Shown: positions 1 to 10,115, numbered from the stretch's first letter. The stretch is 64,000 nucleotides of DNA from Dolomitihabitans soli (GCF_022213955.1 NZ_JAKNTW010000041.1:39578-103577), one strand, 5' to 3'. Notes: a model not told the origin generated them from the letters alone. Numbers and translations: made by a program.

Positions 1-231
1 GCCGTCGAGACTGTGACGGTCTTCTTCAGGTTCGCCGTGCTCATCGGCCCCGTCGTCGCCTTCGTCATCACCCGGGGGATCTGCCTCGCACTCCAGCAGA
101 CCGATCGCCACGTGGCCGAGCACGGAGCGGAGACCGGGATCATCACGCGCTCCCCGGACGGCGGCTTCCACGAAAGGCCGGCGCCGCCGCAGCAAGAGCG
201 CCGGGAGCCGGCGATCACCTCAGGAAGATGA
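1..231 (+). CDS. qcrB: Cytochrome bc1 complex cytochrome b subunit, C-terminal fragment
   Basis: The reading frame is open from base 1, so only the last 76 codons of a longer gene are present. It shows a hydrophobic helix followed by a cytoplasmic tail with the pattern ICLALQQTDR, then HGAETGIITRSPDGGF. This is the usual ending of actinobacterial QcrB, the menaquinol-oxidising cytochrome b of the bc1-aa3 respiratory supercomplex. The tail after that motif is short and proline/glutamate-rich, as is common in this family. A GTG at position 13 is internal and not a start. The upstream neighbours (qcrA, qcrC, ctaE expected) lie outside the window. The next gene is on the other strand, so this is the end of its transcription unit. 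Identification is from the tail motif only. Confidence 0.75.
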   Translation, partial: AVETVTVFFRFAVLIGPVVAFVITRGICLALQQTDRHVAEHGAETGIITRSPDGGFHERPAPPQQERREPAITSGR

Positions 232-367
232 AGAGTCGGTTTCGTCGATGAGTAGCAGCGGAGTGTCGGTGAGAAGTAGCAGCACCACGCGAGGGGAAAG
301 CCCACCCGGGCACGGAGAGATCCCGCCCGGTGACCCAGGGCGAGATCTCCGCGGCGATGGTTGAGGC

Positions 368-1930
368 TCAGGTGAGCGCCCTGCGCCTGACAGCGACAAG
401 GCCGGCCGCGGTGAGGACGGCGGCGATGCCTGTCATGATCAGGATGGCTGTGACCGTGAAGGGCTCGCCAGAGATGACCATGGGCAGGTTGGGGTAGGGC
501 ACGGCGTACTTGGCGATCCAGTAGTCGATGCCGAGTATCGGCCCGAGCACCTCGCCGAAGAGGTTGACGAACAGGAAGGCCGCCCAGGAGATCGCGGCCG
601 CGGCGCGGGGCAGCAGGCCGAAGGCCAGGATGCCGACCCCGGCCAGGACCCAGGTGGCGGGTACTTGCACCAGGGCGCCCGCGAGCACCTTGCCGGGTGC
701 CCCCGCCACCACGCCCATGGTCAGCCCGGCGGCGGTGAGGATCAGGGCGCTGCCGGCCAGTGCGAAGAGCAGATGGCCGGCGACCCACCGCACGCGGGAG
801 ACAGGGGTGGACAGGAGCAGTTCGGCGCGGCCGGAGATCTCCTCGTTGCGCAGCCGCAGCAGGGCCAGCAGCGGGTAGAGGGCCGAGACGTAGCCGAGGC
901 TGAGCACGATGAGCCACAGGTAGGCGTCGGTCATGCCGGCCTCGGGCGAGGCGGTGTAGCGGCGGAAGAACTCCTCCACCGCGGCGCCCTGCCGGGCGAC
1001 CTCCTCAATGGAGGTGGCCAGGGCACCCAGGACCAGCCCGGCGATCGCGTACCCGGCGATCCAGCCACCGAGCAGGCCCTTCTGCAGCCGCCAGGCCAGG
1101 GCCAGCGGGCTGCGCAGCCGCTGCGAACCGGCCGGACCGGGACGCTCGGGGATCAGGCCGTGGCCCAGGTCACGCCGGGCGCGCAGCCGGTAGGCCAGCG
1201 CGAGGGCCGCGGCGGTGAAGGCGAGGCTGAGCAGCAGCACGGCCACGTTGTTGTCCCCGTACGGCCGCGCCAGGTGCGACCAGCCTTGCGGCGAGAACCA
1301 CTTGAGTGCGCCGATGCCGCTGCCGTCGGCGACGAAGCGCAGCACGTAGCTGAGGCCCAGGCCACCGGCGGCCACGCCGATCGCGGTGCGGGCGGTCTGG
1401 GTGAGCTGGGCGGCCACCGCGCCCATGCCGGCGAAGACCAGGCCGACGGCGGTGATCGCGGCGCCGAAGGCCAGCGACCCCGCCGCGTCGGCGCCGGTGG
1501 CGGCCATGGCTGCGGCGGTGATCAGTCCGGCCAGGACGGCGGAGCCGCAGGTGACGGCGAGCGCGGCGGTCAGCGGCGCCAGGCGGCCGACCACCCCGGC
1601 GCTGACCAGTTCGGCGCGGCCCGACTCCTCCTCGCTCCGGCTGTGCCGGACGACGGTGAGGATCATGATCAGTCCGAGGATGGTGTAGATGGCGTCGGCG
1701 TTCTTCCAGACCGCCATGCCGGCCAGCGTGGCGGAGGGGATCTCGCCGGCGAACGCGGTCAGCGCCTGGTTCGCGGCCATCTCGCGGGCGAACGCGGCTA
1801 TGTCGCCGATGCCGGTGGCGTACCGCTTGACCTGCCCTGCCGCGAGCGCGATGAGCAGCAGCAGCCAGAGCGGGACGATGAAGCGCTCGCGGCTCAGGGC
1901 GAGCTTGGTCAAGGTCCAGGTGCCGTTCAT
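368..1930 (-). CDS. ABC-2 type exporter permease (polyketide-antibiotic exporter type)
   Basis: A 520-residue integral membrane protein with two halves of about six hydrophobic segments each (roughly residues 20-260 and 300-515). This is the doubled-permease architecture of the family annotated as exporters of polyketide antibiotics or tetronasin-type transporters. The start ATG at 1930 overlaps the stop of the upstream ATPase by four bases (ATGA), giving translational coupling. The frame stays open further upstream but only antisense to the ATPase gene, so the overlap start is preferred. With the ATPase it should form a drug or metabolite efflux pump; the substrate cannot be read from sequence. 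Confidence 0.85.
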   Translation of the reverse strand: MNGTWTLTKLALSRERFIVPLWLLLLIALAAGQVKRYATGIGDIAAFAREMAANQALTAFAGEIPSATLAGMAVWKNADAIYTILGLIMILTVVRHSRSEEESGRAELVSAGVVGRLAPLTAALAVTCGSAVLAGLITAAAMAATGADAAGSLAFGAAITAVGLVFAGMGAVAAQLTQTARTAIGVAAGGLGLSYVLRFVADGSGIGALKWFSPQGWSHLARPYGDNNVAVLLLSLAFTAAALALAYRLRARRDLGHGLIPERPGPAGSQRLRSPLALAWRLQKGLLGGWIAGYAIAGLVLGALATSIEEVARQGAAVEEFFRRYTASPEAGMTDAYLWLIVLSLGYVSALYPLLALLRLRNEEISGRAELLLSTPVSRVRWVAGHLLFALAGSALILTAAGLTMGVVAGAPGKVLAGALVQVPATWVLAGVGILAFGLLPRAAAAISWAAFLFVNLFGEVLGPILGIDYWIAKYAVPYPNLPMVISGEPFTVTAILIMTGIAAVLTAAGLVAVRRRALT

Positions 1931-2823
1931 CGCTCCGCCTTCTCGCTCTCGTAGTGGCGCAGGAACAGGTCTTCCAGGGAGGGCGGAGTGCAGGTCAGGT
2001 CGCGCACGCCCACCCGGATCAGCTCGGCCAGCGCCGCGTCCAGCCGGGTGCGGTCCACCTCGAAGGCGATCCGGTTCCCCTCGACCCGCACCCCGTGCAG
2101 ATCGGGCATCCGGGCGAGCCCGTCGGGCGGGGAGGCCAGCTCGGCGGTGACCTGGCTGCGGGCCAGGCCGCGCAGGCGCGTCAGCGGTCCCGACTCCACC
2201 GTCCGGCCCCGCCGGATGATCGTGACGCGGTCGCACAGCGCCTCGACCTCCGACAGGATGTGGCTGGACAGCAGCACGGTACGGCCGCGCTCCTTCTCCT
2301 CGGTCACGCACTGCTGGAAGACCGCCTCCATCAGCGGGTCAAGGCCGGAGGTGGGCTCGTCCAGGATGAGCAGTTCGGCGTCGGAGGCGAACGCCGCCAC
2401 CAGCGCGACCTTCTGCCGGTTGCCCTTGGAGTAGGACTTGGCCTTCTTACGCGGGTCCAGCTCGAACCGCTCCAGCAGTTCCGCCCGCCGCGCCCGATCC
2501 AGGCCGCCGCGCAGCCGGCCGAGCAGGTCGATCACCTCGCCGCCGGTCAGGCCCGGCCACAGGTTCACATCGCCCGGAACGTACGCCAGTCGCTTGTGCA
2601 GCTCGGTGGCGTCCTTCCACGGGTCGCCGCCCAGCAGCGTCGCCCGGCCGCCGTTGGCCCGCAGCAGGCCCAGGAGGGTTCTGATGGTGGTCGACTTGCC
2701 GGCCCCGTTCGGACCCAGGAAGCCGTGGACTTCCCCGGCCCGCACGCTCAGGTCCAGCCCGTCCAGGGCCCGGGCCTGGCCGAAGGACTTGATCAGTCCC
2801 TCCACATCGATGGCCAGTTCCAT
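1927..2823 (-). CDS. ABC transporter ATP-binding protein (drug-export type)
   Basis: A 298-residue ABC ATPase. The Walker A ([10 protein letters not shown]) is near residue 37, the signature appears as a variant YSKGNRQKV, and Walker B/D-loop is [13 protein letters not shown]. These are followed by the H-loop SSHILSEV and a C-terminal accessory domain of about 80 residues typical of drug-resistance exporters (DrrA type). The signature reads SKGNR instead of SGGQ, common in this subfamily. The ATG at 2823 has a GAGGAG ten bases upstream; a GTG nine bases earlier sits directly on that site and is less likely. It couples to the permease by a 4-base overlap. The LAL regulator encoded 115 bases upstream on the same strand is a candidate controller. 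Confidence 0.9.
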   Translation of the reverse strand: MELAIDVEGLIKSFGQARALDGLDLSVRAGEVHGFLGPNGAGKSTTIRTLLGLLRANGGRATLLGGDPWKDATELHKRLAYVPGDVNLWPGLTGGEVIDLLGRLRGGLDRARRAELLERFELDPRKKAKSYSKGNRQKVALVAAFASDAELLILDEPTSGLDPLMEAVFQQCVTEEKERGRTVLLSSHILSEVEALCDRVTIIRRGRTVESGPLTRLRGLARSQVTAELASPPDGLARMPDLHGVRVEGNRIAFEVDRTRLDAALAELIRVGVRDLTCTPPSLEDLFLRHYESEKAER

Positions 2824-2938
2824 GGTCGCCACGCTCCTCGTCTTGTTCCTTTTCGCTGGTCAAGACGGTAGAAGCTGCGATCATCCGGAGGTATCGGGCA
2901 TGTGCCCCATTCGCTGCCCCTATTGCCCGCAGGCACAG

Positions 2939-5596
2939 TCAGTCGAGGTGCAGGCGTGCCAGCTCCGTCCGGGTGGAGACGCCCAGCTTGGGGAAGGCGC
3001 GGTAGAGATGGTGGCCGACCGTCTTGGGGCTGAGGAACAGCCGCGCGGCGATCTCCTTGTTCGTCGCGCCGGTCGCCGCGAGCCGTACCACCTGCAGTTC
3101 CTGAGGGGTGAGCTGGGCCACCGCGTCCGCCGCCGCCGCGGGGGCGGGACTCTCGCCGGCCGCGCGCAGCTCGGCGCGGGCGTGCTCGGCCCACGGAGCC
3201 GCGCCGAGCCGCTCGAACCGCTCCAGCGCTTCGCGCAGGTGGCCGCGGGCCTCGGCCTTGTGCCGCTCGCGGCGCAGCCACTCCCCGTACAGCAGTTCGG
3301 TACGGGCACGTTCGAACGGCCGGGCCTCGCCCTGCAGCTCCAGCGCCCGCGCGTACAGCGCGCCGTCCGCGGTCACCAGCGCGCGGCAGCGCAGCACGAG
3401 CCCGTCCTCCCAGGGCAGACGTGCGGCGGCCGCCCACTGCTCCAGCCGGGCCAGCGGTTCGGCGGCGCGTTCCGGGCGGCCGAGCCGCACGGCGGCCTCC
3501 ACCTGGTCGGCCGCGAAGTGCACGCCGGGTCCCACGTGCTGGATCGGGCCGCGGGTGGCCGTTTCCAGCCGGTCCAGCGCCGCCTCGTAGCGGCCGCGGC
3601 CGAGGTCGAGCAACGCCAGCGCCCACTCGCACCACGCGGCGACAAGCGCGTTGGCGTGCGCCGGGAGACGCTGAAGGTTCCGCTCGGCCAGCCGCGCGCC
3701 GCGTTCGTCGCCGCGGACGGCGGCGACGTACGCCAGCAGCGCCTCGGCGTGGGCCGCGCGGCTGGGCTGGCCGATGTCCTCGGCGATGCGCAGGGCCTCG
3801 GTGGCGGACTGCAGCGCGTCGCGATGACGCCCGAGGTTGGTCTCGGCGGTCGCCAAGGTGCACAACACGGCCGGCAGCCAGCCGATGGCTCCGCTCGCGC
3901 GGCTCTCCTCCGCCAGGTCCGCCATGATGTCGCGGGTGTCGTCGTAGTCGCCGGTCAGCAGTGCCTGCAGCGCCACGTTGAGCCGCAGCCCCGGCGGCCC
4001 GCTTCTGCCCTGTGCGATGTGCTCGCGCAGCAACGCCACGCCCTCGGCCGCGTCGTGGGAGTACAGTTTCAGCGCCCCGCCGATGGAGTCGACGAGCTTG
4101 TCCCTGACCGGATCCGGCGGCAGTTCCTTGAGCATCCGGTGGGCCTGCGCCACCCGTGCGGGGTCACCGGCCGACCAGGACGCCCGCGTCGCGTCCGCCA
4201 GCATCGACGCGGCGCAGTCCGCGTCGAGCGGCGCGACCTGGCGCGCCGCCGCGACCAGCACCTCGTGAACCGTGCGCAACGAGCCGTGCTCGAATTCCAC
4301 CCGGGCCCGCACGGTCGCGATGCGCGCCAGCGCGCGGGCGTCCTCGGTGAGCCGCAGTGCCTGCCCGGCCAGGTGCCGGGCGCGATCGGGCAGTCCCGCG
4401 TCCACGGCGATCTCAGCGGCCAGCGCCAGCCGTCGCGCTCGTCCCGCCTCCTCGGAGGTGAGCCGGGCGGCCCGTTCCAGCGCCGCGACGGCTGTCGCGT
4501 GCCCCGATCGCCGGCTGGCACGCAGGGCCGCCGCCTCCAGGTCCGCCGCCACCTCCTCGTCGGGTCCGGTGGCGGCCGCCGCCCGGTGCCAGGCCGCGCG
4601 GTCAGGGTCGCCGGCCAGCGCCTCCGCGAGCGCGGCGTGCGCGGCCAGCCGGTCGGTGAACGGCGCGCCCCGGTAGGCGGCCGTACGGATCAGCGGGTGC
4701 CGGAAGACGACCCTCTGTTCCTCTACGGTGATCAGTCCCTCGCCCTCGGCCGCCGCCAGCGCGTCTGCTTGCAGCCCGAGACCGGTCATGGCGCGCAGCG
4801 TGGCCGCCAGCGCGCCGCTCTCCTCCGCCGCTGCGACCAGCAGTGCCGTACGGACCGGCGCGGGCAGCTTGGCGATGCGCCGCTGATAGGCGTCCTGCAG
4901 ACGGTGCGGCAGCGGCAGCGGCCCCGGGTCGCCGGCATCGGTCCGGGGCAGTTCGAGCAGGGCCAGGGGGTTGCCGTCGGCCTCGGCCAGCACCCGGTCG
5001 CGTACGTGCGAGGGCAGGTCCGGAGCATGTTCGGCCAGCACCGCCCGTGCGGCCACCGGATCCAGCCGCCCCAGCTCCAGTTCGGGCACGCCCGGCAGGG
5101 CGACCCCCTCCCGGGCCGCGAACAGCAGGAACACCCCCTCGGCCGCCAGCCGGCGGGCGGCGAACGCCAGCGCCTCGGCCGACGGCCGGTCCAGCCACTG
5201 GGCGTCGTCCACCAGGCACAACACGGGCCCGTCCGCGGCCAGCTCCGCCAGCAGCGACACCGTGGCCAGACCCACCAGGAAGCGGTTGTCGCCGCCCGGT
5301 GCCGCCAGGCCCAGCGCCGCCCGCAACGCCTCCGCCTGAGGGCCGGGGATGCCGGGCAGGTGCCGCATCGCACCGGACAGCAGGGACTGCAGCGCCGCGA
5401 ACGGCAGCTCCGCCTCACTCTCCACACCCGTGCAGCTCAACACCTGAAACTCCTGATGTGAGCCCGCCCACCGCAGCAACGCCGACTTGCCGCCGCCCGG
5501 CTCACCCAGGACCACGACGGCACCACCTCGGCCGGACGCGATCTCCGCCAGGAGCCGGCCGAGCTCGCGCTGCTCTGGCTCCCGCCCGTACAACAT
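2939..5596 (-). CDS. LAL-type (large ATP-binding) LuxR family regulator
   Basis: An 885-residue regulator. The N-terminal AAA/STAND ATPase domain begins LYGREPEQREL, with Walker A GEPGGGKSALL at about residues 30-40 and a Walker B-like LCLVDDAQWLD near residue 125. A long helical TPR-like middle follows, and the C-terminal LuxR HTH runs LTPQELQVVRLAATGATNKE then LFLSPKTVGHHL. LAL regulators are ATP-driven activators of sugar-use or secondary-metabolite genes. The start at 5596 is chosen because GGCAGGAGAG lies six to seven bases upstream; a longer frame exists but has no ribosome site. It is transcribed toward the ABC exporter pair, so it probably regulates that pair. Confidence 0.9.
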   Translation of the reverse strand: MLYGREPEQRELGRLLAEIASGRGGAVVVLGEPGGGKSALLRWAGSHQEFQVLSCTGVESEAELPFAALQSLLSGAMRHLPGIPGPQAEALRAALGLAAPGGDNRFLVGLATVSLLAELAADGPVLCLVDDAQWLDRPSAEALAFAARRLAAEGVFLLFAAREGVALPGVPELELGRLDPVAARAVLAEHAPDLPSHVRDRVLAEADGNPLALLELPRTDAGDPGPLPLPHRLQDAYQRRIAKLPAPVRTALLVAAAEESGALAATLRAMTGLGLQADALAAAEGEGLITVEEQRVVFRHPLIRTAAYRGAPFTDRLAAHAALAEALAGDPDRAAWHRAAAATGPDEEVAADLEAAALRASRRSGHATAVAALERAARLTSEEAGRARRLALAAEIAVDAGLPDRARHLAGQALRLTEDARALARIATVRARVEFEHGSLRTVHEVLVAAARQVAPLDADCAASMLADATRASWSAGDPARVAQAHRMLKELPPDPVRDKLVDSIGGALKLYSHDAAEGVALLREHIAQGRSGPPGLRLNVALQALLTGDYDDTRDIMADLAEESRASGAIGWLPAVLCTLATAETNLGRHRDALQSATEALRIAEDIGQPSRAAHAEALLAYVAAVRGDERGARLAERNLQRLPAHANALVAAWCEWALALLDLGRGRYEAALDRLETATRGPIQHVGPGVHFAADQVEAAVRLGRPERAAEPLARLEQWAAAARLPWEDGLVLRCRALVTADGALYARALELQGEARPFERARTELLYGEWLRRERHKAEARGHLREALERFERLGAAPWAEHARAELRAAGESPAPAAAADAVAQLTPQELQVVRLAATGATNKEIAARLFLSPKTVGHHLYRAFPKLGVSTRTELARLHLD

Positions 5597-5876
5597 CAGG
5601 CTCTCCTGCCCTCGCATGTCAACTGACCTTGACGCGCGGGCAGCATACGCGTCCCGGTCGGTCGCTGCAGCCCTCCGCACTGAGTTCTTCCCGCGACACG
5701 AGGATGATCGCCACTTCTCACCCCGCGTCGAGATCGTCGACAGTGCGGCCGTCGGCGGTGGTGATGGCTGTCAGAGCCCGTTCGGCCAGGGCGCGGAGAT
5801 CTTGGTGCGGTTTGGTGACGCCGGTCTGGCATCCCCGATCGCCGGAGACGCTTGCTCACTCCAGACGGCGCGGTGC

Positions 5877-6992
5877 TCAGTCGATGATCGCCGGGAAGTA
5901 CGGGTCGGGCTCCCAGTCGTCCTCGAAACCCGACTCCTCAGGATCACAACAGTCCTCCCACTCTTCGAGTCCCCGGCGGTCGTCGGTGTTGACTTCGACT
6001 CCGGCATCGGTGAACCGGGTGCGGATCCGTTCGGTCATCTCCTCCGACATGTAATGGTGGTGCAGGTCGAGCCGGTCCAGGTTGCGGAAGATCGGGGTGT
6101 CCAGAAGGACACGGGCGCCCTTGTCGGTGAGGGTGCCCAAGGACAGGTCGAGGGCGGCCAGTCGGCGAGTGATGGGGGCGTCGGCCAAAGCGGTGACCAG
6201 CTCGTCGGTGTCCTGGCCGTTGCGCAGACCGAGGTACTTCAGAGCGGGGAAGGCCGAGCCCGGCAGCAGCGGTGCCAGATCGGCGGGTCTGGCGCCGTCG
6301 TTGTCCGCCGAGCCGAGGAAGAGCTCCAGGTGCTCCAGCGCAGGGAGCTCGGAGGCCAGAACGCTGCGCACCACGACTGGATCCAGCCGGTGGGACTGAA
6401 GCGTCAGGCGGCGCAATCCTTCGTGACGCGGTACGTTCCACGCGAGCCGGAAGGCCCCAATCGCTGGGAACGCCATGTGGTCGGCCCCCCGGACGGCGAA
6501 TTCGGTCAACCTGGGAAAGGTCGCCAACAGTGGTGAGACGTCGGTCTGTGCGACCCAGGAGATCTTCCTGGTCTCCGTCACGATGACCTCGCCGAAGAAC
6601 AGCGCGCTCAGCGCGGGAAACTCCGCGGAACGCTCTATCAACAGGTCGCGCACCTCGTCGGGCCTGTCGTTGGCCGGCCCGGGATTCCAGCAGTCACCGA
6701 TGATCAGTGCGGTGATGACCGTGGTGTCGATCTCGCCGATAAAGCGCTCAAGGTAATTCCGGAAGCATTCTTCGTCCCCGCCGCTCTCCAACCGCAACCG
6801 CCACGCGAATGCGCTTGGGTCGGCTTTCGCCGCGGCGAACCGCTCATCGGTAGGCAGCGAGTCGGGTTTGGGGCGGCCCTCCTTCTCCGCCTCGAACCCG
6901 GCATGCAGCAACTTGACGGCGAGCGCCTCCGTGGACAGGAAGTCGATGGTCTCCAGCCCTGCGAATTCGCGCATGTACCTAAGGTTTGGCAT
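5877..6992 (-). CDS. STM4015-family leucine-rich-repeat protein
   Basis: A 371-residue soluble protein. The N-terminal segment has the pattern REFAGLETIDF. The middle block contains DTTVITALIIGDCW, and leucine-rich-like repeats follow (FPALSALFFGEV, FPRLTEFAVRG, LPALEHLELFLG, FPALKYLGLRN, LAALDLSLGTL, LDRLDLHHHYMSEE). This matches what is known of the actinobacterial STM4015 family, whose molecular role is not established. In Salmonella the STM4014-4018 genes form a small cluster; none of the other members is visible here. The ATG at 6992 has a GGAAGG six bases upstream; an ATG 31 codons earlier has no such site. The C-terminus is very acidic. Confidence 0.8.
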   Translation of the reverse strand: MPNLRYMREFAGLETIDFLSTEALAVKLLHAGFEAEKEGRPKPDSLPTDERFAAAKADPSAFAWRLRLESGGDEECFRNYLERFIGEIDTTVITALIIGDCWNPGPANDRPDEVRDLLIERSAEFPALSALFFGEVIVTETRKISWVAQTDVSPLLATFPRLTEFAVRGADHMAFPAIGAFRLAWNVPRHEGLRRLTLQSHRLDPVVVRSVLASELPALEHLELFLGSADNDGARPADLAPLLPGSAFPALKYLGLRNGQDTDELVTALADAPITRRLAALDLSLGTLTDKGARVLLDTPIFRNLDRLDLHHHYMSEEMTERIRTRFTDAGVEVNTDDRRGLEEWEDCCDPEESGFEDDWEPDPYFPAIID

Positions 6993-7504
6993 GTGTAGCC
7001 TTCCGATCGTTTCGGGATCAGAAACGACAAACGTCGAAAGATCAGGGGCCTTGGCAGCCGGGCCGGCATGGGCATTGCCGGTCAACCCTAGAGAGCGGCG
7101 GTATGTGTGGGGTATGCCGATGATCGATCCACCTTGACAGCCGGGCGAGGGGCGAACCGCCCTGGTGGCCTCGCTCTCTCGCCCGCTCCCGCTTCGGGCG
7201 GGTTGACGGCAGACGCGAGGGTCAGGCGGACGAGGATGCGCGCGAAGCCTGAGCTCGTGGCGGGACCGTCGTGCAATTAACGTGCAATTGAACAGGGTGA
7301 CGCGCGGTCACTCACGTCCAGCCGTACGCCCGGCTCAGCGCCTCGACAAGCCATGATCGATGCAATTCCCAAGCTGACGGAATTGGCCTGAGGATCTTCG
7401 AAACACACCGAGATCACCCTGCCGGCCCACACGCTCCGTCACCATCGAATTCGTGCCAGAGCCATTGACCGGACGGACCCGTTGAGCGCGAGGATGGTCG
7501 TGAT
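6993..7504. other. Intergenic stretch without a recognisable gene
   Basis: About 510 bases between the LRR-protein start and the methyltransferase stop. Both neighbouring genes are on the minus strand. The only structure noted is a short tandem pair of 11-base units, CGTGCAATTAA then CGTGCAATTGA, at 7270-7291. Open frames here have no ribosome site and no recognised domain. Confidence 0.4.
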
Positions 7505-8314
7505 TCAGAACTCCAGTCTGTACATGACGGCCATGCGCCGCATCACGGGAAGCTTCCGGGCTGCCCAGACCAGGGCCCGGTAAGGAGCGCGAAGGCGCTC
7601 GTAGCCCTGGAGATCGAAGGCGCTGACGGCGTCGGTGCAGCGCAGACGGGGATGGATCGAGACCAGCTCGTCCGCGCCGTCGATACCCCAGTACAGGGTC
7701 GCCTTGGCGACCTGGACCGGCTTGTTGACTTTCTGCATCTTGATGCCGCGCGTGCTGAAGGCGTCGAAGACGAGCTGACCGGAGGGGAAGTGCTCGACGA
7801 TGCGCCGCAGCAGCTCCCGGCCCTCCCCCTGGCGCAGGTACATAGTCAGCCCCTCGGTCACGACAAGCACCGGCAGGTCGCCGGACACCTGCTCCAGCCA
7901 GCCGGGCGGGGTCACCGAGGAGGCGATCAGCTCGTAGCCGTCGCGCTCGGGGAAGAGCTTGCGGCGCAGCTCGATGACATCGGGGTAGTCCACGTCGAAC
8001 CAGCGCACCGACGGCCCCGGGTCGACCCGGTAGACGCGGGTGTCCATGCCGCAACCCAGGTGGAGCACGATGGCCTCGGGATGATCTCGGAGGAACTCCC
8101 GCGTCCACATGTCGAAGTGCAGGCTGCGGATCGCCACGGTGGCCGCATCGCCGCGCTTGATGCCCACCTTGGTGAAGTCGAAGTCGATCTTGTTGATCGC
8201 GTCCAGGGCCATCGTGTCGTGCAGGACCGAGTCGGGGGACTGGGCGTCGACGGCCTTGCCGTACAGAGTGGCCAGCATGGTGGCGGGCGCGCCGGTGAAA
8301 TCGATCTTCTCCAT
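7505..8314 (-). CDS. Class I SAM-dependent O-methyltransferase (LCM/TcmP family)
   Basis: A 269-residue protein of the leucine-carboxyl-methyltransferase superfamily (TcmP-like). Visible motifs are the SAM-binding motif I VLHLGCGMDTRVYR (about residue 92), the acidic strand VRWFDVDYPDVI, the post-motif LVVTEGLTMYL, and the C-terminal MRRMAVMYRLEF typical of actinobacterial members. Family enzymes methylate carboxyl or phenolic oxygens, including in polyketide tailoring. No biosynthetic cluster is visible here, so the substrate is unknown. It appears monocistronic, with 445 bases before the next gene upstream. Confidence 0.88.
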   Translation of the reverse strand: MEKIDFTGAPATMLATLYGKAVDAQSPDSVLHDTMALDAINKIDFDFTKVGIKRGDAATVAIRSLHFDMWTREFLRDHPEAIVLHLGCGMDTRVYRVDPGPSVRWFDVDYPDVIELRRKLFPERDGYELIASSVTPPGWLEQVSGDLPVLVVTEGLTMYLRQGEGRELLRRIVEHFPSGQLVFDAFSTRGIKMQKVNKPVQVAKATLYWGIDGADELVSIHPRLRCTDAVSAFDLQGYERLRAPYRALVWAARKLPVMRRMAVMYRLEF

Positions 8315-8759
8315 AGGCTCACGCTACGCCTGAAACACGTCACGACCGCGTGATATCGGCGTATGGAATCTGTTCCCGGATAGTCGTGGATGCCTTAGTT
8401 CGGTCGGGTGGACGTGGGAGCCCACCTGCGCCGCCCCTGCGCGTCGACGTCACCGCCGAACCGGCCATCGAGCCACTGCATCGAGCGCACGTGGAACGCG
8501 ATCCGCACGGAAGCCGTTGCAGATAGTGGCGAACGACTTGCTGGGAGTCTCTCCCGAGTCGCTGTCCCCCTGTCGCGCCTAACCCCCGTAGTCTCGCGCT
8601 GATTGGATCACCGTTCGCCCGCCGTCTCCCACGGCAGCGCCTGGTGGCCTAATCGCCGCCGGGAGTGTGCGGGGATCTGCGGCCCCTGCTCGGCGAACGT
8701 CTACCACGAGTAAGACGCCTGGTCACAGCACCAGCGCCGCCGAGCCGGCGATCATCTGA
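8315..8759. other. Intergenic stretch without a recognisable gene
   Basis: About 445 bases between the methyltransferase start and the hydrolase stop. Short open frames exist on both strands but none has a ribosome-binding site with a recognisable product. It should hold the methyltransferase promoter, but no clear hexamers stand out. Confidence 0.4.
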
Positions 8760-9494
8760 TCAGTGATCCCTCAGGAAGGCGAGCGCGTCGGGGGCGAACC
8801 GCTTGTCGGTAAAGGTGCCGCTGTGGCTGCGGCCCGGGTAGACGATCAGCTGTGCGTCGGGGACGCCGGCCGCCGTCTGCCTGGCCAGGTCCAGCGGGTA
8901 GACGACGTCCTTCTCGCCGTGGATGAGCAGCGTTGCCGCCTTGATGTCGGCCAGTCGCCCGCGTAGGTCGAAGCCGTCCTCGGCGTTGAGTACGGTCGCC
9001 GCGTCCGTGTGGTCCTTGGCGCCGTCCGACAACCACAGGAGCCCGGCGAGCAGCCACCGCCCGACCGGTGACTCGGTGACGACCTCGGCCAGCGCCGGGC
9101 TGGGGCGCCTGCCCTGGCGCACCCTGTCGATGTACGCCCGCTGGGCCCGCTTGCCGACTGGGCCGAGGGTGGCCGCCGTGCCGCCGAGAACCAGCCGATC
9201 CACCAGGTCGGGATGGTCGGCAGCGAGTTGGAGGGCGATCGACCCGCCGGTGGATATGCCGAGTACGTTGGCCGGCCCCTTGATCGCCCCGGCATAGAGG
9301 GCAGCCAGTTCGGCCATGGTCGTGGTCGGCGGCAGGCCCGGCGGGCGGTTGAGCAGGTGAACGGTGAAGTGCTCGGTGAACGGCTTGATCAGCCGCATGG
9401 TGGACCAGAGGGCGAGTCCCTTCGGGTTGGCGGCCTCGGGGGTGTAGAGCAACACGACCAGGGGAGGGCCGTCGCCGATCGTCAGATTCAGCAT
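8760..9494 (-). CDS. Alpha/beta-fold hydrolase
   Basis: A 244-residue alpha/beta hydrolase. The nucleophile elbow is GISTGGS (Ser near residue 101). The acid-bearing strand is ATLLIHGEKDVVYP, and the likely catalytic His is in YPGRSHSGTF. The N-terminus lacks the usual HG oxyanion motif (LVVLLYTPEA instead), so activity on a standard ester is not certain. It overlaps the upstream TetR gene by seven bases, so the two are co-transcribed and this hydrolase is probably under the control of that repressor. Confidence 0.82.
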   Translation of the reverse strand: MLNLTIGDGPPLVVLLYTPEAANPKGLALWSTMRLIKPFTEHFTVHLLNRPPGLPPTTTMAELAALYAGAIKGPANVLGISTGGSIALQLAADHPDLVDRLVLGGTAATLGPVGKRAQRAYIDRVRQGRRPSPALAEVVTESPVGRWLLAGLLWLSDGAKDHTDAATVLNAEDGFDLRGRLADIKAATLLIHGEKDVVYPLDLARQTAAGVPDAQLIVYPGRSHSGTFTDKRFAPDALAFLRDH

Positions 9495-10087
9495 GAGGTG
9501 ATCCCCTCCGTTACAGCGTCGATCAGGCGGTCCATGACCGCCGGGTAGCTGTCGGGCCCCAGGTGCTCGGCGTGCAGGGGGGTGAGCAGCACCGCGCGGA
9601 GCACGCCGAGCAGCACTTGTGGGTCGCCCTCCAACCGCGTACTGATGAACTCCAGCAGGTCACTCATGGGCCCGCCGGCCGCTGCGGCCATCCGCTCAGG
9701 AGTGAGCCGGGCGGCCACTGCGGCCATTTCCTCGGGGTGGGTCATCAGTCGCCGGTACAGCGGGTTGGTGTCGAGCTCGGTGACCGTGGCTCGAAGGAAA
9801 CGCCGCAGAGCGTCGCGGGTGTCGGTGCCCTTGCGCAGGCCCTCGTCGATGACCCGCCGTCTGATCTCCTCGCTCTGCCGTAGGGCGGTCTCGAAGTAGA
9901 GGTCCTCCTTCGAGTCATAGAAGGAGTACAGCGAGGCCTTGGCGATCCCCGCGGGAGCGGTCAGCTCCTCGATGGACGTCTTGCGCAGACCCTGGGTCGA
10001 GAACAGGCGGGTCGCGGTGTCGAGCAACTGCTCAGCGATCCGCGCCCGCTCTGTTTCTGAGAAGACCGGAGACATATTTTTATCCAT
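9488..10087 (-). CDS. TetR-family transcriptional regulator
   Basis: A 199-residue TetR repressor. The N-terminal HTH runs ERARIAEQLLDTATRLF, then KTSIEELTAPAGIAKASLYSF and YDSKEDLYFE. The remaining 130 residues form the ligand-binding helical domain. The start is uncertain: ATG at 10087 lies inside a long palindrome and an in-frame ATG follows at 10075, and neither has a clear ribosome site. It is co-transcribed with the overlapping alpha/beta hydrolase. The perfect inverted repeat over the start suggests autoregulation. Confidence 0.9.
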   Translation of the reverse strand: MDKNMSPVFSETERARIAEQLLDTATRLFSTQGLRKTSIEELTAPAGIAKASLYSFYDSKEDLYFETALRQSEEIRRRVIDEGLRKGTDTRDALRRFLRATVTELDTNPLYRRLMTHPEEMAAVAARLTPERMAAAAGGPMSDLLEFISTRLEGDPQVLLGVLRAVLLTPLHAEHLGPDSYPAVMDRLIDAVTEGITSC

Positions 10088-10115
10088 ATGAACAGTTTGT
10101 TTATTTGTTCATATG
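10085..10115. promoter_or_regulatory. Inverted-repeat operator at the start of the TetR/hydrolase operon
   Basis: Perfect 10-base arms, CATATGAACA at 10085-10094 and TGTTCATATG at 10106-10115, are separated by 11 AT-rich bases. The palindrome covers the first possible start codon of the TetR gene. This is the expected place for an autoregulatory TetR operator. The assignment to this regulator is inferred from position. Confidence 0.65.

Noticed and set aside
2438..5461. Very long plus-strand open frame (over 1000 codons) opposite the LAL regulator
   Set aside because: The minus strand encodes a complete LAL protein with ATPase and LuxR motifs; the plus-strand product is low-complexity Arg/Gly/Gln-rich and is an effect of GC-rich third positions.
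7270..7291. Attachment site of a mobile element
   Set aside because: Only a two-copy 11-base tandem repeat; no tRNA, integrase or second flank is visible.
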